Under the pieces are notes generated by a model, which made no database searches, was not told the origin of the DNA, and was given only the letters and a program-made list of their open reading frames with translations. Source: Branchiostoma belcheri (lineage: Eukaryota; Chordata; Leptocardii; Amphioxiformes; Branchiostomatidae). Taken from it: a DNA stretch of 64,000 nucleotides. This document shows positions 60,601-64,000 of the stretch, one piece after another (positions within the stretch are counted from its first letter, which is position 1; every line of letters begins with the position of its first letter). The stretch covers positions 1,371,259 through 1,435,258 of the forward strand of contig NW_017804342.1 of NCBI RefSeq assembly GCF_001625305.1, given 5' to 3'. The position numbers and the translations under genes are program-made.

Positions 60601-63195
60601 TGGACCTGAACCAGTACCAGCTGGTGAGAGGTATCCTGCACTGTAACCTGGGAGAACCGCTCGAGGAGTTTGAGAGACCGCCGACTGCCACACAGGAACC
60701 TTCAATACAGGTGAGTGTCAGAGAGATTTATTGAAGACAGGAAATGAACCTGTTCTGGGACCTTTGACCTAACACCCTGTCACTGTCCCTGACATACATT
60801 GCACCTAGCTAGCATGTGAAAATACACAGTAACAGTTAAAACAGAAACACAGGCTAACACAGAGACAGACATACTGGAAAACTATCATGATAACCTGTAC
60901 TTGGTAATCAGATATCATCAAATGATATTTGGCTTTCAAAACGTTGACTTAGGCCTGGCTACTACACTGCTGTCCCATGCACAACAGGACAAGCTGGCTC
61001 AGTCCCTCACAAGGTTTCACCATACAAATTTTAACTTCTGTGTTCTCCCTGTTCCAGACTGTACTGAGTGGTAATGTATGGACAGGCATGTCCATCCACA
61101 TTGACCTTGTGAATGTCAGTATGGAGCTGCTCCTGGCCCATGCCCAGCAGGACAAGCCTGCGCAGTCCCTCGCCAGGTTTGAGTTTATCCGCTCCAAACT
61201 GTCCTACGAGAGCTTCTCCGACCAGTCCAAGGACGTGGATCTCGTTTCCCACGCCATCGTGGCCCGCGACACAAGGTTCAAAGGTCAGGTTTTTTACCTT
61301 TTACTCTCTGCGTAACCCTGAAACTACCTGTAATACCAATTTTGTGCTAAAAGGTTATTTCAGCAGTGAGATGGTTGAATTCTGTTGGCATAGGATGACA
61401 TTTTTTTCAAGCTATGTAATATTATGGTCAAGATTTTCTGAGTGGTAATTTTTTAACGTAAATGCTTATAGAAATAGATACATAATAGAATCATAAAAAT
61501 TTGTTTTTCATAGAAATCCATGTTACAGGCAGGCTGAAGCACAAAGCAAACGCACAGTCACACACACACACACACACACACTAAACAAAATTTGTTGTAT
61601 TAAGGCACCAGTTTAGGAGTTGTCCACATTCCATCTTCTTTCTTATATTTAATTATCTATAGCCTAGTCTTGAAATTTACCAAAATCATTTACGTTTTTT
61701 TCCCATTTTCCCCACAGACCAGCCTGCAAACCTGCGTCCCAACGTGTTTGAGCAGGTCCTGGAGCCCTCGCTGCAGTACCACCAGCAGGGGGCGCTTCAG
61801 ATGGAGCTGCACTACCGCTCCACACAGGACTTCACGCGCTTCACCGTCCTGCTCAACAACATGCGCCTCATGGTCGTCTTCGATTGGCTGTCAGCCGTCA
61901 AGGACTTCTTACTCACTGATCACCAGGAACAGGGAGGTATGTACAAAAATGTAGTTTTACGCCATATCATGTAGCATTAGCCAATGAGACTGCAGCATGA
62001 GTCTAGCACTGGCCAATCAGGAAGTAGATTGCACAACATGTGCCTCATTGTCATCTTTGATTGGCTCTCAGCTGTCAAGGACTGCCTGATCGCTTATCAC
62101 CAAGAAGAACGGGAACTGAGGCAAACACGTCTGCAGAACATACCGCACCTGCATGAAACCCATAATGTATTGTGCTTACATTGTACATGTACATGTAGCA
62201 CTTAGGCAGAACATCTCGATTAATGTCATATTCGTGTATTATAAGAATGACACTCCATTTCTAGTTTTTAAAAGTACATATTGACTGTATTGTCAGTATT
62301 GTCTGCTACAGTTTTTTACCAGTATCTGGGATCAACACTAGAGGAAACTTTTAATAGAGTCTGACCTGACATAGACATCTTGCTTTTTCCACAGAAGAGC
62401 CCCATACGACAGATGACTTCCACCCCCCCAGTCCCCAGCCCCCCCAGCCTGTGAACGTGACCCAGGGGGTGGTGACCAAGCGAGGCCCCCCTCCCAAACC
62501 TGAACCCTCCATGACGGAGATCAAACTCAACGTCACCCAGACAGAGTTTGTGGTGGTGGAGAGCACTGCATCCTGGGACACCAATGCCATTATCTTGAAG
62601 GTAATAATTATGGTTAATATGTCTCCTCTCACAGAAGGAAAACATCAATTTTGCTCTGTTTCTTCTTCTTCAAACATTGAAGGTCAATGACCTGGACCAG
62701 ACATCTGTCACCATAGTAACTGGTGCTATAGCGTACACGCTGTGGTGTAGGGTTACATTATGTAGCAAGTGGCAGAAGAGAGTTGGAGGAGCTGGTATGT
62801 AATGAATGTTTGTGTAAGAATAAACAGAGCAGTAGTTTGTTTGGCTAGACTATGTGAAGGTAAACATTATGCATATGTAAGTTTCCAGTTTCTTGTTCAT
62901 CTGATCTTGTAACTCTCAAGCATTTTGATCTGACGTTATTTGTCCATCTTGCCCCCCCCCCTCCCAGTCCACTGCAGTGCTGACCTACCGACCCCAGATG
63001 ATCGCCCGTCCTGTCTCCTGCAGCCTCCAGAGTCTCGAGGTCTTCTCCTGTCAGCTGGGCAACGAACAGGACACTGCACTGTCCATCATCGACCCACTTA
63101 CTGTCAACATCGAGCTCAAACCCAGCGCCAACCAGCCCCAGGCAGGGGGACTGTTAGATGCTACTGCACTGCCAGACCTTCCTCCTATGTTAGAG
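28182..63195 (+). CDS. VPS13D: VPS13D, bridge-like lipid transfer protein (42 exons, residues 1-2612; 3' end outside window)
   Basis: Forty-two exons with GT-AG borders join into one open frame of 7,836 nt (2,612 codons) with no stop. The start [18 protein letters not shown] and NTDQLSVAL are the VPS13 N-terminal chorein signature, and many later segments match VPS13D rather than VPS13A/B/C, for example [34 protein letters not shown] and [18 protein letters not shown]13 proteins form long hydrophobic grooves that move lipids between membranes; VPS13D works at ER, mitochondrial and peroxisomal contacts and is essential in animals. The UBA, VAB, ATG2-C-like and PH parts would follow beyond the window. 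The start ATG sits in a strong context (GCCGCCATG). Exon lists are in the block entries. Intron 36 hosts FREP genes; several exons have partial duplicate copies in neighbouring introns. Confidence 0.93.
30493..30893. mobile_element. Nested MITE with perfect 34 bp inverted ends
   Basis: Left AGGCCATGTTGATTTGATTA continuing to ATGACATCC is matched perfectly for 34 bases by the reverse complement at the right end. Both ends are flanked by TA (30491-30492 and 30894-30895). The 401 bp body is AT-rich and non-coding. Perfect ends indicate recent insertion into the larger element. Confidence 0.85.
31277..31497 (-). CDS. Isolated exon of an Msp130/choice-of-anchor-I type protein
   Basis: On the minus strand an open 221-base stretch runs from acceptor TTTGTAG (31498-31500) to donor GTGAGC (31276). 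It encodes [20 protein letters not shown], then [21 protein letters not shown] and [20 protein letters not shown]. The GPEP-x-TVG and later FIYSLD pattern matches the choice-of-anchor-I/beta-propeller family that includes Msp130 biomineralisation proteins. No sister exons are seen nearby. It lies within a transposon-like element and beside an N gap, so it may be a captured gene fragment or a chimeric contig. Confidence 0.55.
31542..31566. other. Assembly gap (25 N)
   Basis: A run of N inside VPS13D intron 3, 45 bases upstream (in gene sense of the minus strand) of the isolated Msp130-like exon. The true distance and sequence are unknown. Confidence 1.
33702..35007 (+). mobile_element. 1.3 kb TA-flanked element, pogo/Tigger-like remnant
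   Basis: Ends CTGTAAGTCCA and TGGACTTACAG are inverted and flanked by TA (33700-33701 and 35008-35009). A plus-strand reading near 33810-33998 ends [19 protein letters not shown] and then GWDRTGI, which resembles the C-terminal tail (LKPLHAxW ... GWKxAGI) of pogo/Tigger-type transposases as I know them. The rest of the transposase is absent. The interior is CpG-rich, has a T-tract at 34500-34515 and an AATAAA at about 34774. Confidence 0.55.
35356..41297 (+). CDS. VPS13D: VPS13D exons 9-18 (residues 327-818)
   Basis: Exons: 35356..35527, 35981..36091, 36490..36658, 37060..37189, 37660..37843, 38498..38652, 39097..39252, 39863..40016, 40390..40492, 41156..41297. Characteristic pieces are [10 protein letters not shown], the Trp-rich [41 protein letters not shown] and [16 protein letters not shown]. 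These repeat-unit beta strands build the rod of the lipid bridge. Exon 11 has tandem acceptors (CAGCAG at 36484-36489), so one Gln codon is optional. Exons 9, 11, 13 and 16 each have partial duplicate copies in the following intron. Confidence 0.9.
35594..35752 (+). pseudogene. Partial copy of VPS13D exon 9 with donor (possible alternative exon 9b)
   Basis: The 3' two thirds of exon 9, its donor and about 35 bases of intron recur here. The copy reads [20 protein letters not shown], open throughout, with an in-frame two-codon insertion. A CAG at 35591-35593 would give a 121-base exon (35594..35714) in the same phase as exon 9, but it would lack the conserved CREWW part and the polypyrimidine tract is modest. 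Confidence 0.7.
36245..36452 (-). repeat. Dispersed repeat R1, copy 2 (abuts an acceptor)
   Basis: The reverse complement reads from TTATATTCACC through GCTCTGTTTCTTCTTCTTC, GTCAATGACCTGAACCAGA, GGTAACTGGTGCT and GGTTACATTATGTAGCAAGT. Its A-end lies about 34 bases from the exon 11 acceptor. Confidence 0.75.
36712..36762 (+). pseudogene. Decayed partial copy of VPS13D exon 11 3' end
   Basis: GTACAGGTGGGCATCAGGAA and CAAGCCAGGAGATAC repeat the last 50 bases of exon 11 (GTACAGGAGGACATCAGGAA). One base is lost, which shifts the frame, and the donor is gone. Confidence 0.7.
37913..38275 (+). pseudogene. Three tandem partial copies of VPS13D exon 13
   Basis: Copies at 37913-38003 and 38058-38154 keep an open frame, the peptide [17 protein letters not shown] ([17 protein letters not shown] in the second) and the identical donor ACG|GTAAGTGGGG; a third at about 38199-38270 is badly decayed. 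CAG or TTCAG just before the first two would place them in the same phase as exon 13. They could be alternative exons, relics, or merged alleles. Confidence 0.75.
38667..38765 (+). repeat. Dispersed repeat R1, copy 3 (abuts a donor)
   Basis: Begins 14 bases after exon 14 with TTATGTTTACC, continues GGAAAACATTGTTTTTGCTG, TCTTCTTCTCCAAACC and GGTCAATGACCTAAACCAG. Confidence 0.75.
39282..39612 (+). repeat. Dispersed repeat R3, copy 1
   Basis: Starts TAAGGCCTAGGAAAAATGTT and shares TTTCATCACTAAG, TCAGATCATGGA, AAAAAGGCTAGGGTC and AACAGGAAACACA with 57047-57372. In the second copy both ends are inverted (TAGGCCTAGG), so this is probably a MITE whose right end is lost here. Confidence 0.65.
40056..40097 (+). 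pseudogene. Short copy of part of VPS13D exon 16
   Basis: GAGGATGTCAGACTGGACAT followed by CTCAGCACCA repeats the middle of exon 16 about 95 bases downstream; both the donor and the remaining exon sequence are missing. Confidence 0.65.
40939..41094. mobile_element. MITE-like inverted repeat in VPS13D intron 17
   Basis: Left AAAACATTGACCTTTATTCC and GTTTACAGAGGATCAAATTT are mirrored at the right end with several mismatches. The centre contains CCTTCATCAGGA. Non-coding. Confidence 0.65.
41333..41754. mobile_element. hAT-type non-autonomous element
   Basis: Perfect 14-base inverted ends TAGAGCTGTGTACC fit the hAT terminal consensus (YARNG), and the 8-base word ACCAGGAC flanks both sides (41325-41332 and 41755-41762), the target-site length typical of hAT transposons. 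The interior is full of GGTAC and ACCTGTACC words and has no transposase. Confidence 0.85.
41769..42018 (+). repeat. Dispersed repeat R2, copy B
   Basis: Shares CTGCATACCTACAC, AACCTGCACCACTC and the closing AATACCTGCAC with the copies at 575-850 and 50657-50822. Confidence 0.55.
42159..48662 (+). CDS. VPS13D: VPS13D exons 19-30 (residues 819-1558)
   Basis: Exons: 42159..42263, 42465..42582, 42967..43222, 43658..43814, 44172..44423, 44674..44833, 45108..45254, 45659..45845, 46260..46509, 47150..47395, 47921..48100, 48503..48662. Diagnostic stretches are [73 protein letters not shown] and [18 protein letters not shown], typical of the VPS13 repeat rod. Exon 23 contains a Ser/Pro/Thr-rich linker that is probably disordered. 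Frame and splice phases agree at every junction. A decayed partial copy of exon 22 lies just upstream of it. Confidence 0.9.
43572..43620 (+). pseudogene. Decayed partial copy of VPS13D exon 22
   Basis: GTACCATCCTCCATTACGAA and GTGCCCATATGACA mirror GTACAAGCCTGCATCACTAA and GCGCCCGTACGACA of exon 22. The copy has stops and lies about 40 bases upstream of the real acceptor. Confidence 0.55.
48750..49004. mobile_element. Palindromic MITE in VPS13D intron 30
   Basis: Two arms of about 110 bases, sharing ACATCTAGATGGGCT, ATTGTAAACTAT, AATGTAAGAAAT and GAGGACCCCTTGG, face each other as an imperfect inverted repeat. Its right end is about 50 bases from the exon 31 acceptor. Confidence 0.75.
49056..50051 (+). 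CDS. VPS13D: VPS13D exon 31 (residues 1559-1890), 996 bp
   Basis: The largest exon here, 332 codons. It begins in the rod ([18 protein letters not shown]), continues with [20 protein letters not shown], passes through an acidic Ser/Thr/Glu-rich segment, then [20 protein letters not shown] and MEDLLQP, and ends with a Pro/Ser-rich linker ([18 protein letters not shown]) before [20 protein letters not shown]. The linker aligns with the TPPPSP region of vertebrate VPS13D. The donor AGA|GTGAGT is supported by frame continuity into exon 32 ([13 protein letters not shown]). Confidence 0.93.
50285..50440 (-). repeat. Dispersed repeat R1, copy 4 (abuts an acceptor)
   Basis: The reverse complement reads AATTATGTTTACC, TTTTTGCTCTGTTTTTT, GGTCAATGACCAGGACCA, TCTGTCACC and GTTACATAATAGCAAGTTGG. 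The A-end lies 10 bases from the exon 32 acceptor. Confidence 0.75.
50451..53153 (+). CDS. VPS13D: VPS13D exons 32-36 (residues 1891-2240)
   Basis: Exons: 50451..50616, 51175..51439, 51869..52049, 52192..52378, 52903..53153. They encode [40 protein letters not shown], the very conserved [40 protein letters not shown] and [20 protein letters not shown]. The end FPSFMVERK continues in exon 37, across the intron that holds the FREP genes. Exon 35 has a 102-base near-identical downstream copy, and the intron before exon 33 ends in a tandemly repeated acceptor tract (51032-51172). Confidence 0.93.
50657..50822 (+). repeat. Dispersed repeat R2, copy C
   Basis: Contains CTGCATACCTGCACTGGCGT twice in slightly different form, ACCTGCACCACTCAGATTTT and GAAGTATGGATTACACTAAA, as in the copies at 575-850 and 41769-42018. 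A tRNA-like A-box word (GTGGGTAGAGTGTTTGACTT) follows at about 50843. Confidence 0.55.
51032..51172 (+). repeat. Tandem repeat at the VPS13D exon 33 acceptor tract
   Basis: Two units of about 70 bases, each with CACCATAG, GGGAGGAGGAACTTT and TTCTTCTTTAAACTCTT; the second runs directly into the CCCACAG acceptor. Confidence 0.8.
52448..52555 (+). pseudogene. Partial copy of VPS13D exon 35 with donor
   Basis: The last 102 bases of exon 35 plus donor recur 171 bases downstream with only a few synonymous differences ([20 protein letters not shown] retained). No upstream acceptor gives the right phase, so it is unlikely to be a normal alternative exon. Confidence 0.85.
53323..53328 (-). terminator. 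Poly(A) signal of FREP2
   Basis: AATAAA on the minus strand about 145 bases past the FREP2 stop codon. Confidence 0.5.
53474..54895 (-). CDS. FREP2: secreted fibrinogen-related protein
   Basis: Three exons (54887..54895, 54458..54551, 53474..54222) give a complete 283-residue protein. The first exon is only MVK; the second supplies a hydrophobic signal peptide ([20 protein letters not shown]); the third carries the fibrinogen domain with [45 protein letters not shown], calcium-site-like DVDND, CAQ...[19 protein letters not shown] and MMVRPQNF. There is no stalk, so it is a short ficolin-like lectin form; lancelet FREPs are known to bind microbial surfaces. It is a tandem paralogue of FREP3 and lies antisense in VPS13D intron 36. 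A minus-strand TTAAAAAG near 54978 could serve as a TATA-like element, with a GATA word near 55000. Confidence 0.9.
55221..55948. repeat. Long inverted repeat between FREP2 and FREP3
   Basis: Arms of about 260 bases (55221-55482 and 55695-55948) are near-identical in opposite orientation, sharing CTTGACAAACAGACAT, TTACAACCTTCTTTAATTTG, ATTACTTCCCAACCAACATG and GTTATGCTGACCACAAATAT. A CA/GT tract lies at the inner end of each arm. Related sequence also follows FREP3 (56050-56190). Confidence 0.85.
56267..58121 (-). CDS. FREP3: secreted fibrinogen-related protein
   Basis: Three exons (58110..58121, 57773..57866, 56267..57021) encode 286 residues. Exon 1 is MERK; exon 2 is nearly identical at DNA level to the FREP2 signal-peptide exon; exon 3 has the fibrinogen domain: [86 protein letters not shown]. 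The usual GG before WWY is AG, and the acidic site begins NKDND rather than DxDND, so calcium or ligand binding may differ from FREP2. A clear TATAAAAG lies 77 bases upstream of the ATG. Tandem duplicate of FREP2, in antisense within VPS13D intron 36. Confidence 0.9.
57047..57372. mobile_element. Dispersed repeat R3, copy 2 (MITE-like, in FREP3 upstream intron)
   Basis: Both ends read TAGGCCTAGG plus AAAAATGTTGTGTTT in inverted orientation; the interior matches 39282-39612. It lies in FREP3 intron 2, just upstream of the domain exon acceptor. Confidence 0.7.
58198..58205 (-). promoter_or_regulatory. TATA box of FREP3
   Basis: TATAAAAG on the minus strand, 77 bases upstream of the FREP3 start codon, a good distance for a short 5' UTR. 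Confidence 0.65.
58697..59633. mobile_element. Foldback element with tandem-repeat arms, TA target duplication
   Basis: The ends CCGTGGCCGACAAG are inverted and flanked by TA (58695-58696 and 59634-59635). Each arm is an array of about 22-base units (TTTTACACTGCAACTTTTGG and variants): roughly 7 on the left and 11 on the right, followed by mirrored TATAATGGACGGTCCCCCTG. The unique centre is about 350 bases and non-coding. ORFs reading [12 protein letters not shown] across the arms are repeat artefacts. Confidence 0.85.
59657..59760 (-). pseudogene. FREP remnant (third tandem copy)
   Basis: The minus strand reads [20 protein letters not shown] then [11 protein letters not shown] and stop, matching the beginning of the FREP2 fibrinogen domain (SFEDCADLY...FTNAVQDG). 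The homology stops about 20 bases from the foldback element, and nothing of the domain continues beyond it. This is a truncated, dead copy. Confidence 0.75.
60010..63195 (+). CDS. VPS13D: VPS13D exons 37-42 (residues 2241-2612)
   Basis: Exons: 60010..60088, 60553..60710, 61058..61283, 61718..61936, 62395..62600, 62968..63195. They encode [99 protein letters not shown] and [20 protein letters not shown], all in the order seen in vertebrate VPS13D. Exon 42 ends LPDLPPMLE|gtatga, just before the segment that precedes the UBA domain in vertebrates, so the gene continues to the right. Exons 39 and 40 have decayed partial copies beside them. Confidence 0.92.
60952..61018 (+). pseudogene. Decayed partial copy of VPS13D exon 39
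   Basis: CTGTCCCATGCACAACAGGA and CTCAGTCCCTCACAAGGTTT repeat CTGGCCCATGCCCAGCAGGA and CGCAGTCCCTCGCCAGGTTT of exon 39. It lies about 40 bases upstream of the true acceptor. Confidence 0.7.
61558..61582. repeat. (CA)n microsatellite
   Basis: A short CA run in VPS13D intron 39. Confidence 0.9.
62019..62126 (+). pseudogene. Diverged copy of VPS13D exon 40 3' part
   Basis: The segment reads [20 protein letters not shown] against [20 protein letters not shown] in exon 40. The frame is open, but replacement and silent changes are mixed, as expected for drift. A CAG before 62019 gives a compatible phase; the only candidate donor (AC|GTCTGC) is weak. Confidence 0.7.
62612..62878. repeat. Dispersed repeat R1, copy 5 (abuts a donor; inverted end at far side)
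   Basis: Starts 11 bases after exon 41 with GGTTAATATGTCTCC, then GCTCTGTTTCTTCTTCTTC, GGTCAATGACCTGGACCAGA, TCTGTCACC and GGTTACATTATGTAGCAAGT. At 62836-62875 AAACAGAGCAG and GTGAAGGTAAACATTATGC look like the same end inverted, suggesting terminal inverted repeats. Confidence 0.75.
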
Positions 63196-64000
63196 GTATG
63201 ACATAATATATTTACAGCACACTGGTATAACATTCTGTGACTGCTCAAATAGGTTTCTTTGTATGTTTTGGTCAACGTTTCATCAGAATTTTGCCCATTT
63301 TTCGCAGAATTTTGCGGACAATGTCTTTTCCGACAAGACATTTGGAAAATATAGCTGAGGTGTCATCCTTAAATATGCGAATACGACCTTACAAAATTTA
63401 TGTAAATGAAACATTCTGCCAAAGTCCTATGCACAATACATTATGGGTTTCACACAGGTGCAGTATGTTCTGCCTACGTGCTAGTAAGTATCACAAGAAT
63501 TTAGATGCTAGGGAATTTACTGTTTTCAATATTTGCATTGTACATAAATATACATGCATATGGTACATGACTACATTATTTGATTGACTTATTGATACTG
63601 TAACAGTAACAGTACAATACATGTGGGATCAAGGCAGCTGTTGCTGGTGTTGTGTCACACACATAGAAACAAATACAGGACAGACAATACTCTTTTTCAC
63701 TTGAGTTAATTGAGGAAAGTCATTTAAAGTGCCTTTCCTAAGAGCACATTCAGTGGCATGTCAGGACTCGAACCCGGGACCTCTTGGTTCTAAGTCGAGC
63801 ACTCTGATGTTATGCCACCGACCTCACACTAATCCACTATGATCTACTTCAGTACATGTTAATAGTTTGATTACCTTGACCCCCCAGGTGGTATTTCACA
63901 CCACGGTGGCATGCCACAAGATTGGTGGCATGTCGGGACTCGAACCCAGGACCTCTTGTTTCCGAGTTGAGCACACTAATCTACTATCTACAACTTTAAA
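63196..64000. other. VPS13D intron 42 (partial)
   Basis: No exon is recognised to the end of the window. It contains two tRNA-like repeat segments near its right end. Confidence 0.6.
63745..63990 (-). repeat. Two tRNA-derived SINE-like segments
   Basis: On the minus strand 63752-63833 and 63925-63985 each carry a perfect or near-perfect B box (GGTTCGAGTCC) and an A-box-like TGGCATAACATCAGAGTGCT, spaced as in tRNA genes. Stems do not close well, so they are SINE relics rather than tRNA genes. Confidence 0.6.

Overview
The window is animal nuclear DNA: long AT-rich introns with GT-AG borders, short GC-richer exons, microsatellites and many small inverted-repeat (MITE-like) elements. The gene set (a VPS13D orthologue, a leprecan/CRTAP-family gene and several fibrinogen-related protein, FREP, genes) and the dense, partly duplicated intron content point to an invertebrate deuterostome, most likely a lancelet (Branchiostoma). 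The species is inference; the gene families are read from translated exons.

Layout. 0-2 kb: repeats and an unassigned minus-strand ORF. 2.1-4.4 kb (+): 3' part of a coiled-coil plus fibrinogen-domain gene (FREP1, angiopoietin-like). 4.6-26 kb (-): six exons of a secreted leprecan/CRTAP-like protein, spread over introns of up to 10.7 kb; its 3' exons are not found in the window. 26-28.2 kb: head-to-head promoter region with CCAAT boxes and a YY1-like site. 28.2-63.2 kb (+): 42 exons of VPS13D that splice into one uninterrupted 2,612-codon frame, running from the initiator Met to just before the expected UBA domain; the gene leaves the window on the right. VPS13D intron 36 (53.15-60.01 kb) carries, on the opposite strand, two intact secreted FREP genes (FREP2, FREP3) and a decayed third copy. 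VPS13D intron 3 carries a 2.2 kb inverted-repeat element that holds an antisense exon of an Msp130/choice-of-anchor-I type protein and a 25-N assembly gap.

Biology. VPS13D is a bridge-like lipid transfer protein of organelle contact sites. The leprecan-family protein would act in the ER on collagen. FREPs are secreted lectin-like proteins, often immune. No operon or shared pathway links them; what connects them is position (nested and head-to-head genes).

The most unusual signals are: (1) a dispersed repeat with five copies in two genes, every copy having the same end within about 35 bases of a splice site; (2) at least ten partial exon duplications that straddle splice junctions, some leaving open, in-phase candidate alternative exons; (3) a foldback element with internally repetitive arms next to a dead FREP exon; (4) several target-duplication-flanked elements (TA-type, hAT-type, pogo-like). 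Coding positions below come from manual splice-site reading checked by frame continuity; no alignment or search could be run.
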